A stretch of 64,000 nucleotides of DNA. It comes from Sorangium cellulosum (GTDB lineage Bacteria > Myxococcota_A > Polyangia > Polyangiales > Polyangiaceae). The translations under genes were made by a program, and so were the position numbers. Positions 1 to 9,268 of this stretch are shown here, piece by piece (position 1 is the first letter of the stretch; every line of letters begins with the position of its first letter). The stretch covers positions 1,054,001-1,118,000 of the forward strand of contig NZ_CP012670.1 of assembly GCF_004135735.1 (NCBI RefSeq), in the 5' to 3' direction. The notes beneath the pieces are model-generated. The model was not told the origin of the DNA. It searched no databases and was given only the letters and a program-made list of their open reading frames with translations.

Positions 1-3000
1 AGAAGTACATGCGACCGGCCGCGGGGCTGTAGGCGTACTCCCGGGAACGGTAATTCCAGTCGATGGCCGAGGCCCTCTCCCCGCTGGGGAGGAAGGTGTG
101 GTGCGTGGCCCACGAGCCCGAGGGCGTGGCCGCCAGGACGATGGAACCGGCGGTGGCGAGGCCGTGGGGCTGTGCCGGGAGCGTCGCGAAGGGCGCCTCG
201 GCGACCCCCGCCGCGAGGTCGATCCGGGTGAGCGCGCCGGACTGGTAAGCGACGTAGAGGCGGTGATCCTCCGCGCTGTACGCGGCGAACAGCGCGCCCG
301 GGTCGTCGAGCAGGATCGGGTTCAGGTGGTCGTCCTCGGCGAGCGACCAGCGGAAGATCCGGTCGTGCTCCTTGCTGAAGAGATACACGACGTCATCGGC
401 GCCGAGCATCACCTGATCCGGGACGTAGGCGGGGACGCTGCCCGCGATGTCGCAGGCGCCCGGGTCGCCCGCGAGCGCGTGCTCCGGGAGCTGGCAGGCG
501 GAGTCGAGCGGGAAGGCGTCGAGGACGAGGCCCGTGGTGCTGTCCGCCTGCGAGCGGCCCGGATTCCAGGCGTCGGGGTAGCCGTCGCCGTCGGTGTCGG
601 CGGACGCGGCGGGGTCCATCGGGAAGACGTCATCGAGGAAGGAGACGCCGTCACCGTCGCCGTCGTCGGTGGGCACGTACTCGGAGAAGACGGGCCGCGT
701 CCCCGGATCGGTGACGACGACCACCGCACCCGGCCGTGACAGGACGCGGAGCGGCGCGCCCGAGAAGCGCTGGTAGTTGACGAGCAGGAAGGTCTCACCG
801 CGCTCCTCCCACTGCTCGAGGAGCGTGTCGCCCGCGTCGGCGCGGAGGGTGATGAGCGTGCCGTCGGGCAGCCACGCGGCGTCGCTCGGGGCGATGGGGA
901 GCGAGCTCGTGACCTCGAGGGTCGCCCCGTCGTAGAGATCGCCCGAGCCGAGCAGGACGTAGCGCCCGTCGACCGACGGGCGGATGGGCAGCGCGATGGA
1001 GAAGTCGCCGTGATAAGGGCTCTCGCCCTGGTCGGTGATGGCGCCGCTCTCGGTGTCGATCGACTCCCAGTGCAGGTCGTTGGGAGACGTGCCGTCGCGG
1101 AAGAAGTACATGCGGCCGGCCGCGGGGCTATAGGCGTACTCCCGGGAGTAGCGGCTCAGATCGACCACCGAGACCCTCTCCCCGCCGGGGAGGAAGGTGT
1201 AGTGCGTGGCCCAGGAGCCCGAGCGCGTGGCCGCCAGGACGACCGCGCCGGCCGTGGCGAGGCCGCCGGGCTGTGCCGGGAGCGTCGCGAAGGGCGCCTC
1301 GGCGGCCCCCGCCGCGAGGTCGATCCGGGTGAGCGCGCCGGACTGGTAAGCGACGTAGAGGCGGTGATCCTCCGCGCCGTAGGCGGCGTACAGCGCGTCC
1401 GGGCCGCCGAGCACGATGGGGTTCAGGTGGGTCTCTTCGGCGAGCGACCAGCGGAAGATCCGGTCGTGCGCCTTGCTGAGGAGATACACGACGTCATCGG
1501 CGCCGAGCATCACCTGATCCGGGAGATAATCCGGAATACCGTTCGCGATGTCGCAGGCGCCCGGGTCGCCCGCGAGCGCGTGCTCCGGGAGCTGGCAGGC
1601 GGAGTCGAGCGGGAAGGCGTCGAGGACGAGGCCGGTGGCGCTGTCCGCCTGCGAGCGGCCCGGATTCCAGGCGTCGGGGTAGCCGTCGCGGTCGGTGTCG
1701 GCCGACGCCGCCGGGTCTGTCGGGAAGGCGTCGTCGAGGAAGGAGACGCCGTCGCCGTCGCCGTCGTCGGTGAGGGTGTAGTCGTCGACGACGGGCCGCG
1801 AGCCATCGCTGGTGATCACGATCACCTCATCTGCGCGCGGCAAGACGCGGATCGGCTGCCCGGAGAAGCGCTGGACGTTCGCCGTCACGAAGAGCTCGCC
1901 GCGCTGCGCCCACTGCTCGAGGAGCGTGTCGCCCGCGTCGGCGCGGAGGGTGATGAGCGTGCCGTCGGGCAGCCATGCGGCGTCGCTCGGGGCGATGGGG
2001 AGCGAGCCTGTGACCTCCAGCGAGGTCCCGTCGTAGAGATCGCCCGAGCCGAGCAGGACGTGGCGTCCGTCCACCGACGGGCGGATGGGCGGCAGGATCG
2101 AGAAGTCGCCGTGATAGGGGCTCTCGCCCTGGCCGGTGATGGCGCCGCTCGCGGTGTCGATCGACTCCCAGTGCAGATCGTTGGGATAGATGTTGTCGCG
2201 GAAGAGGTACACGCGGCCTGTCGCGGGGCTGTAGGCGTACTCCCGGGAGTAGCGGTATATCTCGACGGCCGAGGCCCTCTCCCCGCCGGGGAGGAAGGTG
2301 TAGTGCGTGGCCCCCGAGCCCGAGGAGGTTGCCGTCAGGACGATGGGGCCGGCGGTGCCGAGGCCGTTGGGCTGTGCCGGGAGCGTCGCGAAGGGCGCCT
2401 CGGCGACCCCCGCCGCGAGGTCGATCCGGGTGAGCGCGCCGGACTGGTAAGCGACGTAGAGGCGGTGATCCTCCGCGCCGTAGGCGGCGAACAGCGCGTC
2501 CGGGCCGAGCACGATGGGGTTGAGGTGGTCGTCTTCGTCGAGCGACCAGCGGAAGATCCGGTCGTGCGCTTTGCTGAAGAGATACACGACGTCGTCGGCG
2601 CCGAGCATCACCTGATCCGGGGCGTAGGCGGGGACGCCGTTCGCGATGTCGCAGGCGCCCGGGTCGCCCGCGAGCGCGTGCTCCGGGAGCTGGCAGGCGG
2701 AGTCGAGCGGGAAGGCGTCGAGGACGAGGCCGGTGGCGCTGTCCGCCTGCGAGCGGCCCGGATTCCAGGCGTCGGGGTAGCCGTCGCGGTCGGTGTCGGC
2801 CGACGCCGCCGGGTCTGTCGGGAAGGCGTCGTCGAGGAAGGAGACGCCGTCGCCGTCGCCGTCGTCGGTGGGGGTGTACTCGTCGAAGGCGGGCCGCGAG
2901 CCCTCGCGGGTGATCACGATCACCTCATCTGCGCGCGGCAAGACGCGGATCGGTTGCCCGGCGAAGCGCTGGACGTTCACCGTCACGAAGAGCTCGCCGC

Positions 3001-3955
3001 GCTGCGCCCACTGCTCGAGGAGCGTGTCGCCCGCGTCCGCGCGGAGGGTGATGAGCGTGCCGTCGGGCAACCACGCGGCGTCGCTCGGGGCGATGGGGAG
3101 CGAGCTCGTGACCTCCAGCGAGGTCCCGTCGTAGAGATCGCCCGAGCCGAGCAGGACGTGGCGCCCGTCCACCGACGGGCGGATGGGCGGCGTGATGGCG
3201 AAGGCGCCGTGATAAGGGCTCTCGCCCTGGTCGGTGATGGCGCCGCTCGCGGTGTCGATCGACTCCCAGTGCAGGTCGTTGGGAGACGTGCCGTCGCGGA
3301 AGAAGTACATGCGGCCTGTCGCGGGGCTGTAGGCGAACTCCCGGGAGTCGCGGCTCCTCTCGACGGCCGAGGCCCGCTCCCCGCCGGGGAGGAAGGTGTA
3401 GTGCGTGACCCAGGAGCTCGCGGGAGATGTCGCCAGGACGATGGGGCCGGCGGTGGCGAGGCCGCGGGGCTGTGCCGGGAGCGTCGCGAAGGGCGCCTCG
3501 GCGACGCCCGCCGCGAGGTCGATCCGGGTGAGCGCGCCGGACTGGTAAGCGACGTAGAGGCGGTGATCCTCCGCGCCGTAGGCGGCGTACAGCGCGTCCG
3601 AGCCGCCGAGCACGATCGGGTTGAGGTGGTCGCCTTCGGCGAGCGACCAGCGGAAGATCCGGTCGTGGTCCTTGCTGAAGAGATACACGACGTCGTCGTC
3701 GCCGAGCATCACCTGATCCGGGACGTAGTCGGGGATGCCGCGGGCGATGTCGCAGGCGCCCGGGTCGCCCGCGAGCGCGTGCTCCGGGAGCTGGCAGGCG
3801 GAGTCGAGCGGGAAGGCATCGAGGACCAGGCCCGTGTTGCTGTCCGCCTGCGAGCGGCCCGGGTCCCACGCGTCGGGGTAGCCGTCGCCGTCGGTGTCGA
3901 CCGAGGCGGCCGGATCCAGCGGGAAGGCGTCGTCCGCGGAGGGGTCGCCGCACGG
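1..3955 (-). repeat. ~1.1 kb coding tandem repeats (at least three units plus a partial one)
   Basis: The same marker inside the acidic motif recurs at about 2861, 1763 and 662, a spacing of 1098 and 1101 bp. The first unit begins near 3952, joined to the upstream domain. Another unit continues off the left edge: bases 1-40 match about 1100-1140. Units are in frame (366-367 codons) and highly similar at the DNA level, which suggests recent duplication or gene conversion. Confidence 0.9.
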
Positions 3956-5218
3956 CTGCGTGACGTACACGTCATCGATGTTCCACGAGCCGACCGTGTA
4001 GGTGCCGCGCACGACCTCGAAGCCGAAGCGCACGCGCATCGCCGCGTTCTTGTAGGGCGTGAGGTCGTGGGTGATGAGCGCCCACGAGGTGTCGTTGATC
4101 CTCTGGGAACCGACGTTCGTCCAGAGGGGCACCCAGCTCGCGCCGTCGAAGACCTCGACCGTGTTGCGCATCAACAACGGGGACTCGGAGTTGAGCCAGC
4201 GATGGAAGCTCAGGGTGACGTTGCCCGCCGCGCCCGAGGTGTCGAACGGCGGGCTCTCCAGGTAGTAGAGCCCGTGCGGCCCGCGCGAGGCATTGCCGCC
4301 GAGGACGACGCCCGCGACGCCGTTGTCGTTCGAGGGGGTGTGATCCTCGGCGGGATCCGCCCCGAAGGTGCCGCCGGACGAGGCGGCCGCGGGCCCGATC
4401 TGCCACTCGGGCCCGAGCGTCCAGCCCTGCGCGTTGTCGGAGAAGCTCTCCCTGAAAAGGATCGGCGCGCAGGCGTCGCACGGGGCGCACGCGCTGCCGC
4501 CGCAATCGACGTCGGTCTCATCCCCGTTCTGGATCCCGTCGTCGCACGTGACATAGCAGAGGTCGAGCTTCGGCCGCCTCTCGGCCTGCGCCTTCTCGCT
4601 GCTGTCGAGCTCGGTCCTCTCCACCGGATCCTCCTCGAGGAGGACGCCGTGGTTCTCGGCCTCGCCGCTCACCCACGCGCGCGCGAGCTCCGTGATGTCC
4701 GAGGACCGGAAGCCCGAGCCCCCGCCGGCGGTGAACGACGCCGCGACCGCGGGATCGAACGCGTCCGCGGCGCTCGACCAGGTCACCGTCGGCTCCTCCC
4801 AGGCGCTCGTGACCCGGTGGACGCGGACCGTGCTGTCGGTCGTCCTGTAGATCTGGTGGAGCGACAGGCTCGCCGACACGACCGAGGCGCCCGCGGGGAC
4901 GCCGGACAGATCGAACCGGAGCAGGCTCCGCCGGTTTCCACCTTCCGCGCTGCTCCCCGTGGCGAGGGTCGCGCTCGCGCCGTCGTTCCAGCTCGGCGCG
5001 TTCTGCCAGAGCACGGCGTCGGCGACGCTCGCCGGTCCGGCGCCGCGCTGGACCGTGAGGCAGACCTGTCCGTCGGTCGGGAGGGCTTGCGCGACGTCAC
5101 CCACGCCTTCGACCCCCTCCACGCGCGCGTCGTCGGCGTCGGCGCCGCAGCCAGCCACCAGGGTGCTCGCCACGCCGAGGCATGCGGCCTTGAAGACCTT
5201 TCTTGTCCTTCTTCTCAT
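1..5218 (-). CDS. Giant secreted lipoprotein with DNRLRE-like domain and ~366-residue tandem repeats (partial, C-terminus off left edge)
   Basis: The minus-strand frame is open from an ATG at 5218 to the window edge (1739 codons, no stop). It starts MRRRTRKVFK and has a lipobox LVAGC near residues 20-24, so it is probably an exported lipoprotein. Residues ~50-190 resemble a DNRLRE/CBM96-type beta domain (RRSLLRFDLSGVPAG, then LSLHQIYRTT). Residues ~223-245 carry the NGDETDVDCGG Cys motif. Residues ~250-419 form a jelly-roll-like domain (SNDNGVAGVVLGGNA, HDLTPYKNAAMRVRFG) that recurs in the lipoprotein at 45835-47397. From residue ~420 onward come repeats of ~366 residues. Each has a thrombospondin-type-3-like acidic motif (DTDGDGYPDAW) followed by a beta-propeller-like stretch (AEDHRLYVAYQSGALTRIDL). 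The acidic motif probably binds calcium. Function is unknown; a surface or matrix protein is likely. The opposite strand also has long open frames, but they lack this domain logic. Confidence 0.85.
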   Translation of the reverse strand, partial: MRRRTRKVFKAACLGVASTLVAGCGADADDARVEGVEGVGDVAQALPTDGQVCLTVQRGAGPASVADAVLWQNAPSWNDGASATLATGSSAEGGNRRSLLRFDLSGVPAGASVVSASLSLHQIYRTTDSTVRVHRVTSAWEEPTVTWSSAADAFDPAVAASFTAGGGSGFRSSDITELARAWVSGEAENHGVLLEEDPVERTELDSSEKAQAERRPKLDLCYVTCDDGIQNGDETDVDCGGSACAPCDACAPILFRESFSDNAQGWTLGPEWQIGPAAASSGGTFGADPAEDHTPSNDNGVAGVVLGGNASRGPHGLYYLESPPFDTSGAAGNVTLSFHRWLNSESPLLMRNTVEVFDGASWVPLWTNVGSQRINDTSWALITHDLTPYKNAAMRVRFGFEVVRGTYTVGSWNIDDVYVTQPCGDPSADDAFPLDPAASVDTDGDGYPDAWDPGRSQADSNTGLVLDAFPLDSACQLPEHALAGDPGACDIARGIPDYVPDQVMLGDDDVVYLFSKDHDRIFRWSLAEGDHLNPIVLGGSDALYAAYGAEDHRLYVAYQSGALTRIDLAAGVAEAPFATLPAQPRGLATAGPIVLATSPASSWVTHYTFLPGGERASAVERSRDSREFAYSPATGRMYFFRDGTSPNDLHWESIDTASGAITDQGESPYHGAFAITPPIRPSVDGRHVLLGSGDLYDGTSLEVTSSLPIAPSDAAWLPDGTLITLRADAGDTLLEQWAQRGELFVTVNVQRFAGQPIRVLPRADEVIVITREGSRPAFDEYTPTDDGDGDGVSFLDDAFPTDPAASADTDRDGYPDAWNPGRSQADSATGLVLDAFPLDSACQLPEHALAGDPGACDIANGVPAYAPDQVMLGADDVVYLFSKAHDRIFRWSLDEDDHLNPIVLGPDALFAAYGAEDHRLYVAYQSGALTRIDLAAGVAEAPFATLPAQPNGLGTAGPIVLTATSSGSGATHYTFLPGGERASAVEIYRYSREYAYSPATGRVYLFRDNIYPNDLHWESIDTASGAITGQGESPYHGDFSILPPIRPSVDGRHVLLGSGDLYDGTSLEVTGSLPIAPSDAAWLPDGTLITLRADAGDTLLEQWAQRGELFVTANVQRFSGQPIRVLPRADEVIVITSDGSRPVVDDYTLTDDGDGDGVSFLDDAFPTDPAASADTDRDGYPDAWNPGRSQADSATGLVLDAFPLDSACQLPEHALAGDPGACDIANGIPDYLPDQVMLGADDVVYLLSKAHDRIFRWSLAEETHLNPIVLGGPDALYAAYGAEDHRLYVAYQSGALTRIDLAAGAAEAPFATLPAQPGGLATAGAVVLAATRSGSWATHYTFLPGGERVSVVDLSRYSREYAYSPAAGRMYFFRDGTSPNDLHWESIDTESGAITDQGESPYHGDFSIALPIRPSVDGRYVLLGSGDLYDGATLEVTSSLPIAPSDAAWLPDGTLITLRADAGDTLLEQWEERGETFLLVNYQRFSGAPLRVLSRPGAVVVVTDPGTRPVFSEYVPTDDGDGDGVSFLDDVFPMDPAASADTDGDGYPDAWNPGRSQADSTTGLVLDAFPLDSACQLPEHALAGDPGACDIAGSVPAYVPDQVMLGADDVVYLFSKEHDRIFRWSLAEDDHLNPILLDDPGALFAAYSAEDHRLYVAYQSGALTRIDLAAGVAEAPFATLPAQPHGLATAGSIVLAATPSGSWATHHTFLPSGERASAIDWNYRSREYAYSPAAGRMYF

Positions 5219-5983
5219 CCAGACGTTCTCCTTGACTGCCATCGTTGTGGGCCGCGCCCGACCTCGCCGGCGCGCGGCCGTGGTCGGGCGGACCCGCGGC
5301 CCGGCGCGCCGGCGCGAGGCGAGGCGTGGCGTGAAGCAATGCGAAAGCCCCAGATCCAATCGGACTGCGGCGGCGCATGGCCATTGCGCCGGTCGACGCG
5401 GCAGGCACACCGCCGCACGGCCCTGTGCAAGCGATAGACCAGAGGGCGCCGTGCGCGGCTCAGGGCCTCGGCGCGGCGTCCGCGCTGCCGCGGGCGAGCC
5501 GCTCGCCGAGGAGCTCGGGCACCGCGCTCCTCGATCTGTGCCAGAGCGTCCGTGCGCACGAGCGGCCGGCCGCTGGCCGGCCGGTGGCCGACGACCGCCG
5601 GGTCCAGGGACGGTCAGGCGGATGGATTGATGGCCTGTCCGTCAGGACAGGGCACAAGGGCACTCACGTGCTGGCGCCCGGCGGCGGGATCGACAGCCGG
5701 CCGGCAGGAGGGCCTCCCTGCATGATCCCCCGGGGGAGGCGCGCTCGACGCGGACGGGACCTCCGCCCGGCCGGTCGTCACGGCGCCTCCGTGACATTGT
5801 CCCTGTGACATGTCACGGCGCCTCCGTGACATGTCACAGGGACATGTCACGGCGCCATCGCTACATCCAGCGCCCGCTTCGCGCCGGGCCTGAGCGCCTC
5901 CGAGGCGGACGTCGACGCGGCGCTGCGCGCGGTCCGCGCGCTGGCCCGAGGCGCGCCGCGGACCGGCCGTCGCGCCTCGGGCG
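5219..5983. other. 765 bp non-coding region between two minus-strand lipoprotein genes
   Basis: No convincing gene is seen. It must hold the promoter of the giant lipoprotein gene. It contains the palindromic tandem-repeat cluster at 5777-5856 described separately. Open frames crossing it have no recognisable domains or start signals. Confidence 0.6.
5777..5856. repeat. 34-35 bp tandem repeats with GTGACATGTCAC palindromes; candidate operator array
   Basis: The 19-mer GTCACGGCGCCTCCGTGAC occurs at 5777-5795 and 5812-5830, and its first 11 bases occur again at 5846-5856, giving ~2.3 copies at a 34-35 bp period. The perfect 12-bp palindrome GTGACATGTCAC lies at 5805-5816 and 5826-5837, and a near copy ends at 5850. 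Such phased palindromes suggest binding of a dimeric regulator or a strong RNA structure. The regulator is unknown. The array ends ~130 bp past the stop of the GH43 gene (5984) and lies ~560 bp upstream of the giant lipoprotein gene. Confidence 0.6.
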
Positions 5984-7720
5984 TCAGTCGGCGGCCACGA
6001 GCCGCCACGCCTGCGCCTCGCCGCCGTCGCCTGCCCGCTGCTCGATGACGGCGGCGTCCTCGGTCGAGCCCGCGCGCACGGTGACCAGCTTGCCGCTCTC
6101 CTTGTTCCGGATCTGGACATGACCGCCGCCGAGGTCGATGAACAGCCACGCCTGGTTGTCCCCGTCGTTGTTCGTCCACTGCTTCAGGGCGATCCCGTCG
6201 TCGGTCGCGTGATCGGGGACGTCCAGCACCTTGCCGCTGCCGACGTTGGTCAGCCGGAAGTAGCCCGCCCCGTTGTAGTTGAGGCGCCACCTCTGGTTGT
6301 CTCCGCCGTTGTCCGCGTACTGGACGACCGACGCGCCGTCGTCGGTCGCGCCGTTCATGACCTCCATCACCTTGCCGCTCTTCCGGTTCACGAGCTTGAA
6401 CGCGTGCGTCGCCCCGGTGATCGTGCCGGCCGCCGCGTCGATGGTCAGCGTGTTGTTCCAGCTCATGCTCATCGTCCTGTCGGAGGGGAACGAGAGCGGC
6501 TGCCAGACGTAGGTCGAGCGGTTGACGGGCTCGCCCCAGGCCCCCGCCCAGCGATCTCCCATGTAGAGATAGGCGGTCCCCGCGCTGCCCTGGACCGGGA
6601 GCACGTACGTGGACTGCGAGTGGAACGTCGTGCCGTCGCCGATGTTCGTCATCTCCGACCAGCCCCTGTCGAGGGCGGTGGAGGTCGCGTACTTCGCCTG
6701 GTTGGGCGACCAGCCCGTCGCCCCGGAGGTCAGCAGGAAATAGACCCCGTTCCGCTTGAACAGCGCCGGCGCCTCCCGGTGTCCCCCCTTGAAGAGCACG
6801 GCGGCGAGGCGGGCGATGGACAGGTAATCGGGGGTCAGCTCGTAGAGGTTGAGATCGTAGTTCTCGTTCGAGGCGGAGATGAAATAGGCCTTGTTGTCCG
6901 TGTCGACGAAGAGCCCGCAGTCGCGGGACATGTACCCGGGCTTGTCGTGATCGACCACGCCGGTCCCGGCGAGCGGCCGGAAGCTGCCGTGGTAGGTGTA
7001 ATCGCCGTCCACGGTGCTCGAGCTCGCGACGGCGGCCCGGGCCTCGCCGTAGTGCCTCCCGTTCTCCCAGTGCATCCACATCACGTACCGGCCCGTGGAC
7101 TCGTTGTAGACGACCTTCGGGCGCTCGATGTTGGCCGGGTTGAGGTCGGGGTCCGAGTCCATGGTCAGGACGTGATTCCTGAACTCCCAGGTCCGCAGAT
7201 CGGTCGAGCGGTAGCTCGACACGGCGTAGAAGGTCCCGTTCGGGTTCCGGTTCTCCCCGAACCAGTAGTAGTAGGGCCCCACCTTGATCATCCCACCCCC
7301 GTGCGCCTGGATGGGATTGCCCGCGGTGTCGGCCCACTGGATGCCGTTGAGGATGTCCCCCGGCGCCGCGGGCTGCTCCGGAGACCCGCCCTGACCGGGC
7401 TCCGACCCGCCGCTCCCCGTCCCGGCGCCCGGCGCCCCGCCGCTCCCCGTCCCGGCGCCCGGCGCCCCGCCGCCTCCCGTCGCCGCGCCCGGGGCCGGGC
7501 CGGTGCCGGTCCCCGTGCCCGGAGCCCCGCCGCCCGCGACCCCGGTCCCCGGCGCGCCACCCTGACCGGGCTCCGGACCTCCGGTGGCCTCGGTCCCCGG
7601 AGCCCCGCCGTCGCCGGGCTCCGGTCCCCCGGGATCCTGGAGCGGGTCGCCGGCGCAGGACGCGAGGCCGAGCGTGAGGGCCAGCACACGAGAGACCGGG
7701 AGCAAGCGGGAACGACGCAT
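5984..7720 (-). CDS. Secreted GH43-family exo-beta-1,3-galactanase-like lipoprotein with CBM13 (ricin-type) module
   Basis: The start is the ATG at 7720, preceded by a GGAGGA ribosome site. It gives a 578-residue protein with signal peptide and lipobox (LTLGLASC). A Gly/Ala/Pro/Thr-rich linker covers residues ~28-115. The catalytic part (~115-410) has the GH43 five-blade propeller features of the 1,3-galactanase subfamily: AHGGGMIKVGPYYYWFGE, NIERPKVVYNESTG, SRDCGLFVD and HREAPALF. Residues ~430-575 are a ricin-B/CBM13 trefoil with three Q-x-W-like repeats (NQRWRL, NQAWLF, AQAWRL). In family members the enzyme trims galactose from beta-1,3-galactan side chains of arabinogalactan proteins. Substrate is inferred from sequence resemblance only. 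An earlier in-frame ATG exists upstream, but the ribosome site and signal peptide favour 7720. Confidence 0.85.
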   Translation of the reverse strand: MRRSRLLPVSRVLALTLGLASCAGDPLQDPGGPEPGDGGAPGTEATGGPEPGQGGAPGTGVAGGGAPGTGTGTGPAPGAATGGGGAPGAGTGSGGAPGAGTGSGGSEPGQGGSPEQPAAPGDILNGIQWADTAGNPIQAHGGGMIKVGPYYYWFGENRNPNGTFYAVSSYRSTDLRTWEFRNHVLTMDSDPDLNPANIERPKVVYNESTGRYVMWMHWENGRHYGEARAAVASSSTVDGDYTYHGSFRPLAGTGVVDHDKPGYMSRDCGLFVDTDNKAYFISASNENYDLNLYELTPDYLSIARLAAVLFKGGHREAPALFKRNGVYFLLTSGATGWSPNQAKYATSTALDRGWSEMTNIGDGTTFHSQSTYVLPVQGSAGTAYLYMGDRWAGAWGEPVNRSTYVWQPLSFPSDRTMSMSWNNTLTIDAAAGTITGATHAFKLVNRKSGKVMEVMNGATDDGASVVQYADNGGDNQRWRLNYNGAGYFRLTNVGSGKVLDVPDHATDDGIALKQWTNNDGDNQAWLFIDLGGGHVQIRNKESGKLVTVRAGSTEDAAVIEQRAGDGGEAQAWRLVAAD

Positions 7721-8180
7721 GATTTCCTCCAGAGAAACATGGGCGCCACGGACCTGCAGGGGGCCAGACCCCATCGTGGCCGAAACGAGCGCCCGCTTCA
7801 TTCCGCCGGTCGGCCGGGGCCGCGCCCGGCGGAGGAGCGCAGGACGGGAGATGAATGCGGAGGCCGAACGAGGGCTGTTACCGGGACGGTGTTCCGGTGA
7901 AGGTGTTCCAGTACACGCTGAACCACCCCTCCGGCCAGGGGAGGCGATCAGGCAAGCCAAACACCTCGGCGATTGTCAAGGCATTCCCGTGGTTTCAGTG
8001 TAGTTGTGATGATTCGCTGTTGTGCGAATGGCTGTGCTCGCTGGAGCGGTCGCGCTCCGGGGGCCGCGCGCGGAATGCTCGGTCGACGTCTTCCGGCTGG
8101 AGCGGATCCGTGCCAGCGTCGCCGTGACGCAACGCGACCGGCGGCGTGAGTCGTTGATGGCGAGCCATGGAGATTCGAGC
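7721..8180. other. 460 bp divergent intergenic region
   Basis: Divergent promoters for the galactanase-like gene and the OmpA-type gene must lie here. No clear consensus promoter, repeat or RNA gene was recognised. Open frames crossing it have no recognisable domains. Confidence 0.5.
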
Positions 8181-8819
8181 ATGAACGATCGATCCGACAA
8201 CCTAGATGTGACGTGCCGTCCGAGCCCTTGCCGGCGGCCCGGAACCTGGTGCGTAGTTCGGCGATCCACGGGCCGCGGGCCCTGGGTCGCCTTGGCCTTG
8301 CTCGTGGGGCTGGGTGTGGGCCCGGCGGCCTGCGGCGGCGTCACCACGTTCGAAGGGGGAAGGGCGCTCAGCGTCGTGGGTGAGCCGCCCGCGCCGCCTC
8401 CGCCCCCGCCCGAGAAGAAGCGCGTGGAGGTGACCGAGGAGAAGATCGTCATCAACGAGAAGATCCAGTTCGACCTCGACAAGGCGACGATCCGTGCGGA
8501 GTCGCACGGCCTCCTGAACGAGGTCGTGGACACGATCAAGAAGCACACGCACATCAAGAAGATCGCCATCGAGGGGCACGCGAGCGCCGAGGGCTCGGAC
8601 GAGCACAACCTGGACCTCTCCGACCGCCGCGCGAAGGCGGTGATGCGGTACCTCGTCGAGCACGGGATCCCTGCCGGCATGCTCACCGCGAAGGGGTTCG
8701 GGAAGTCGAAGCCGATCGCGGACAACGACACGGAGGAGGGGCGCGAGAAGAACCGCCGGGTCGAGTTCAACATCGTGGAGCAGGACACCGCGGCGAAGAC
8801 CGCGGAGGGCGGGCAGTGA
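8181..8819 (+). CDS. OmpA/Pal-family peptidoglycan-binding lipoprotein
   Basis: The 212-residue protein starts at the ATG at 8181, with GGAG 8 bp upstream. The N-terminus is basic, then hydrophobic, ending in a lipobox-like GPAAC at ~residues 45-50. A Pro run (PPAPPPPPP) follows. The C-terminal ~110 residues are an OmpA domain: IQFDLDKATI, IAIEGHASAEG, NLDLSDRRAKAVMRYL, GFGKSKPIADN and KNRRVEF. These include the conserved Asp and Arg that bind diaminopimelate. It probably tethers the outer membrane to peptidoglycan. It is followed 50 bp later by another lipoprotein on the same strand, likely one operon. Confidence 0.9.
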   Translation: MNDRSDNLDVTCRPSPCRRPGTWCVVRRSTGRGPWVALALLVGLGVGPAACGGVTTFEGGRALSVVGEPPAPPPPPPEKKRVEVTEEKIVINEKIQFDLDKATIRAESHGLLNEVVDTIKKHTHIKKIAIEGHASAEGSDEHNLDLSDRRAKAVMRYLVEHGIPAGMLTAKGFGKSKPIADNDTEEGREKNRRVEFNIVEQDTAAKTAEGGQ

Positions 8820-8869
8820 TGCTGGTGCGGGGCCGATCGGATGGCGGCGCTCCCCGCAAGGAGGCGAGC

Positions 8870-9268
8870 ATGAGGCAGTTGCTCTTGGGTCTTTTCGTGA
8901 TGTCGCTGGCGAGCGCGTCCACAGGCTGCTCCTTCGCGGTGAGGAGCCCCGAGATGTACCGGGATGACACGGCGGCGCTGCTCGAGACGAGGAACGAGCA
9001 GATCAAGGCGTGCTACGACGCGGAGCTGGCGAGGAACCCCGGCGCGCAGGGCAAGGTCACCGTGGAGTTCCTCGTGCTCGAGGACAGCGGGCGCATCACG
9101 CAGGTCGTGGTCGATCCGGCGGGGACCACCGCCTCGGAGGAGGTGGCGAGCTGCGTGGTGAGCTCGATCGACGGGCTCGTCCTGACCCCGCCGGACGAGA
9201 AGAAGGGGAAGGCGAAGTTCGTGTGGGAGTTCACGGTGGGGGCTCCGAAGGTGGCCAGCGCGAGCTGA
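8870..9268 (+). CDS. AgmX/PglI C-terminal-domain lipoprotein
   Basis: The 132-residue protein starts at the ATG at 8870 behind a strong AAGGAGG site. The signal peptide ends in a lipobox (LASASTGC). The rest matches the AgmX/PglI (TonB-like) C-terminal domain common in myxobacteria: IKACYDAELARNPGAQGKVT, a hydrophobic strand FLVLEDSGRITQVVV, and paired Cys residues (ACYD, SCVVSSIDG). In this family the domain is associated with envelope and gliding-linked proteins; its biochemical role is not settled. It probably forms an operon with the OmpA-type gene. Confidence 0.8.
   Translation: MRQLLLGLFVMSLASASTGCSFAVRSPEMYRDDTAALLETRNEQIKACYDAELARNPGAQGKVTVEFLVLEDSGRITQVVVDPAGTTASEEVASCVVSSIDGLVLTPPDEKKGKAKFVWEFTVGAPKVASAS

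Noticed and set aside
1010..5437. Long plus-strand open frame (about 1475 codons) opposite the giant lipoprotein
   Set aside because: Repetitive Val/Arg/Ala-rich translation without domains, signal peptide or ribosome site. The minus strand reads as a lipoprotein with recognisable motifs over the same DNA.
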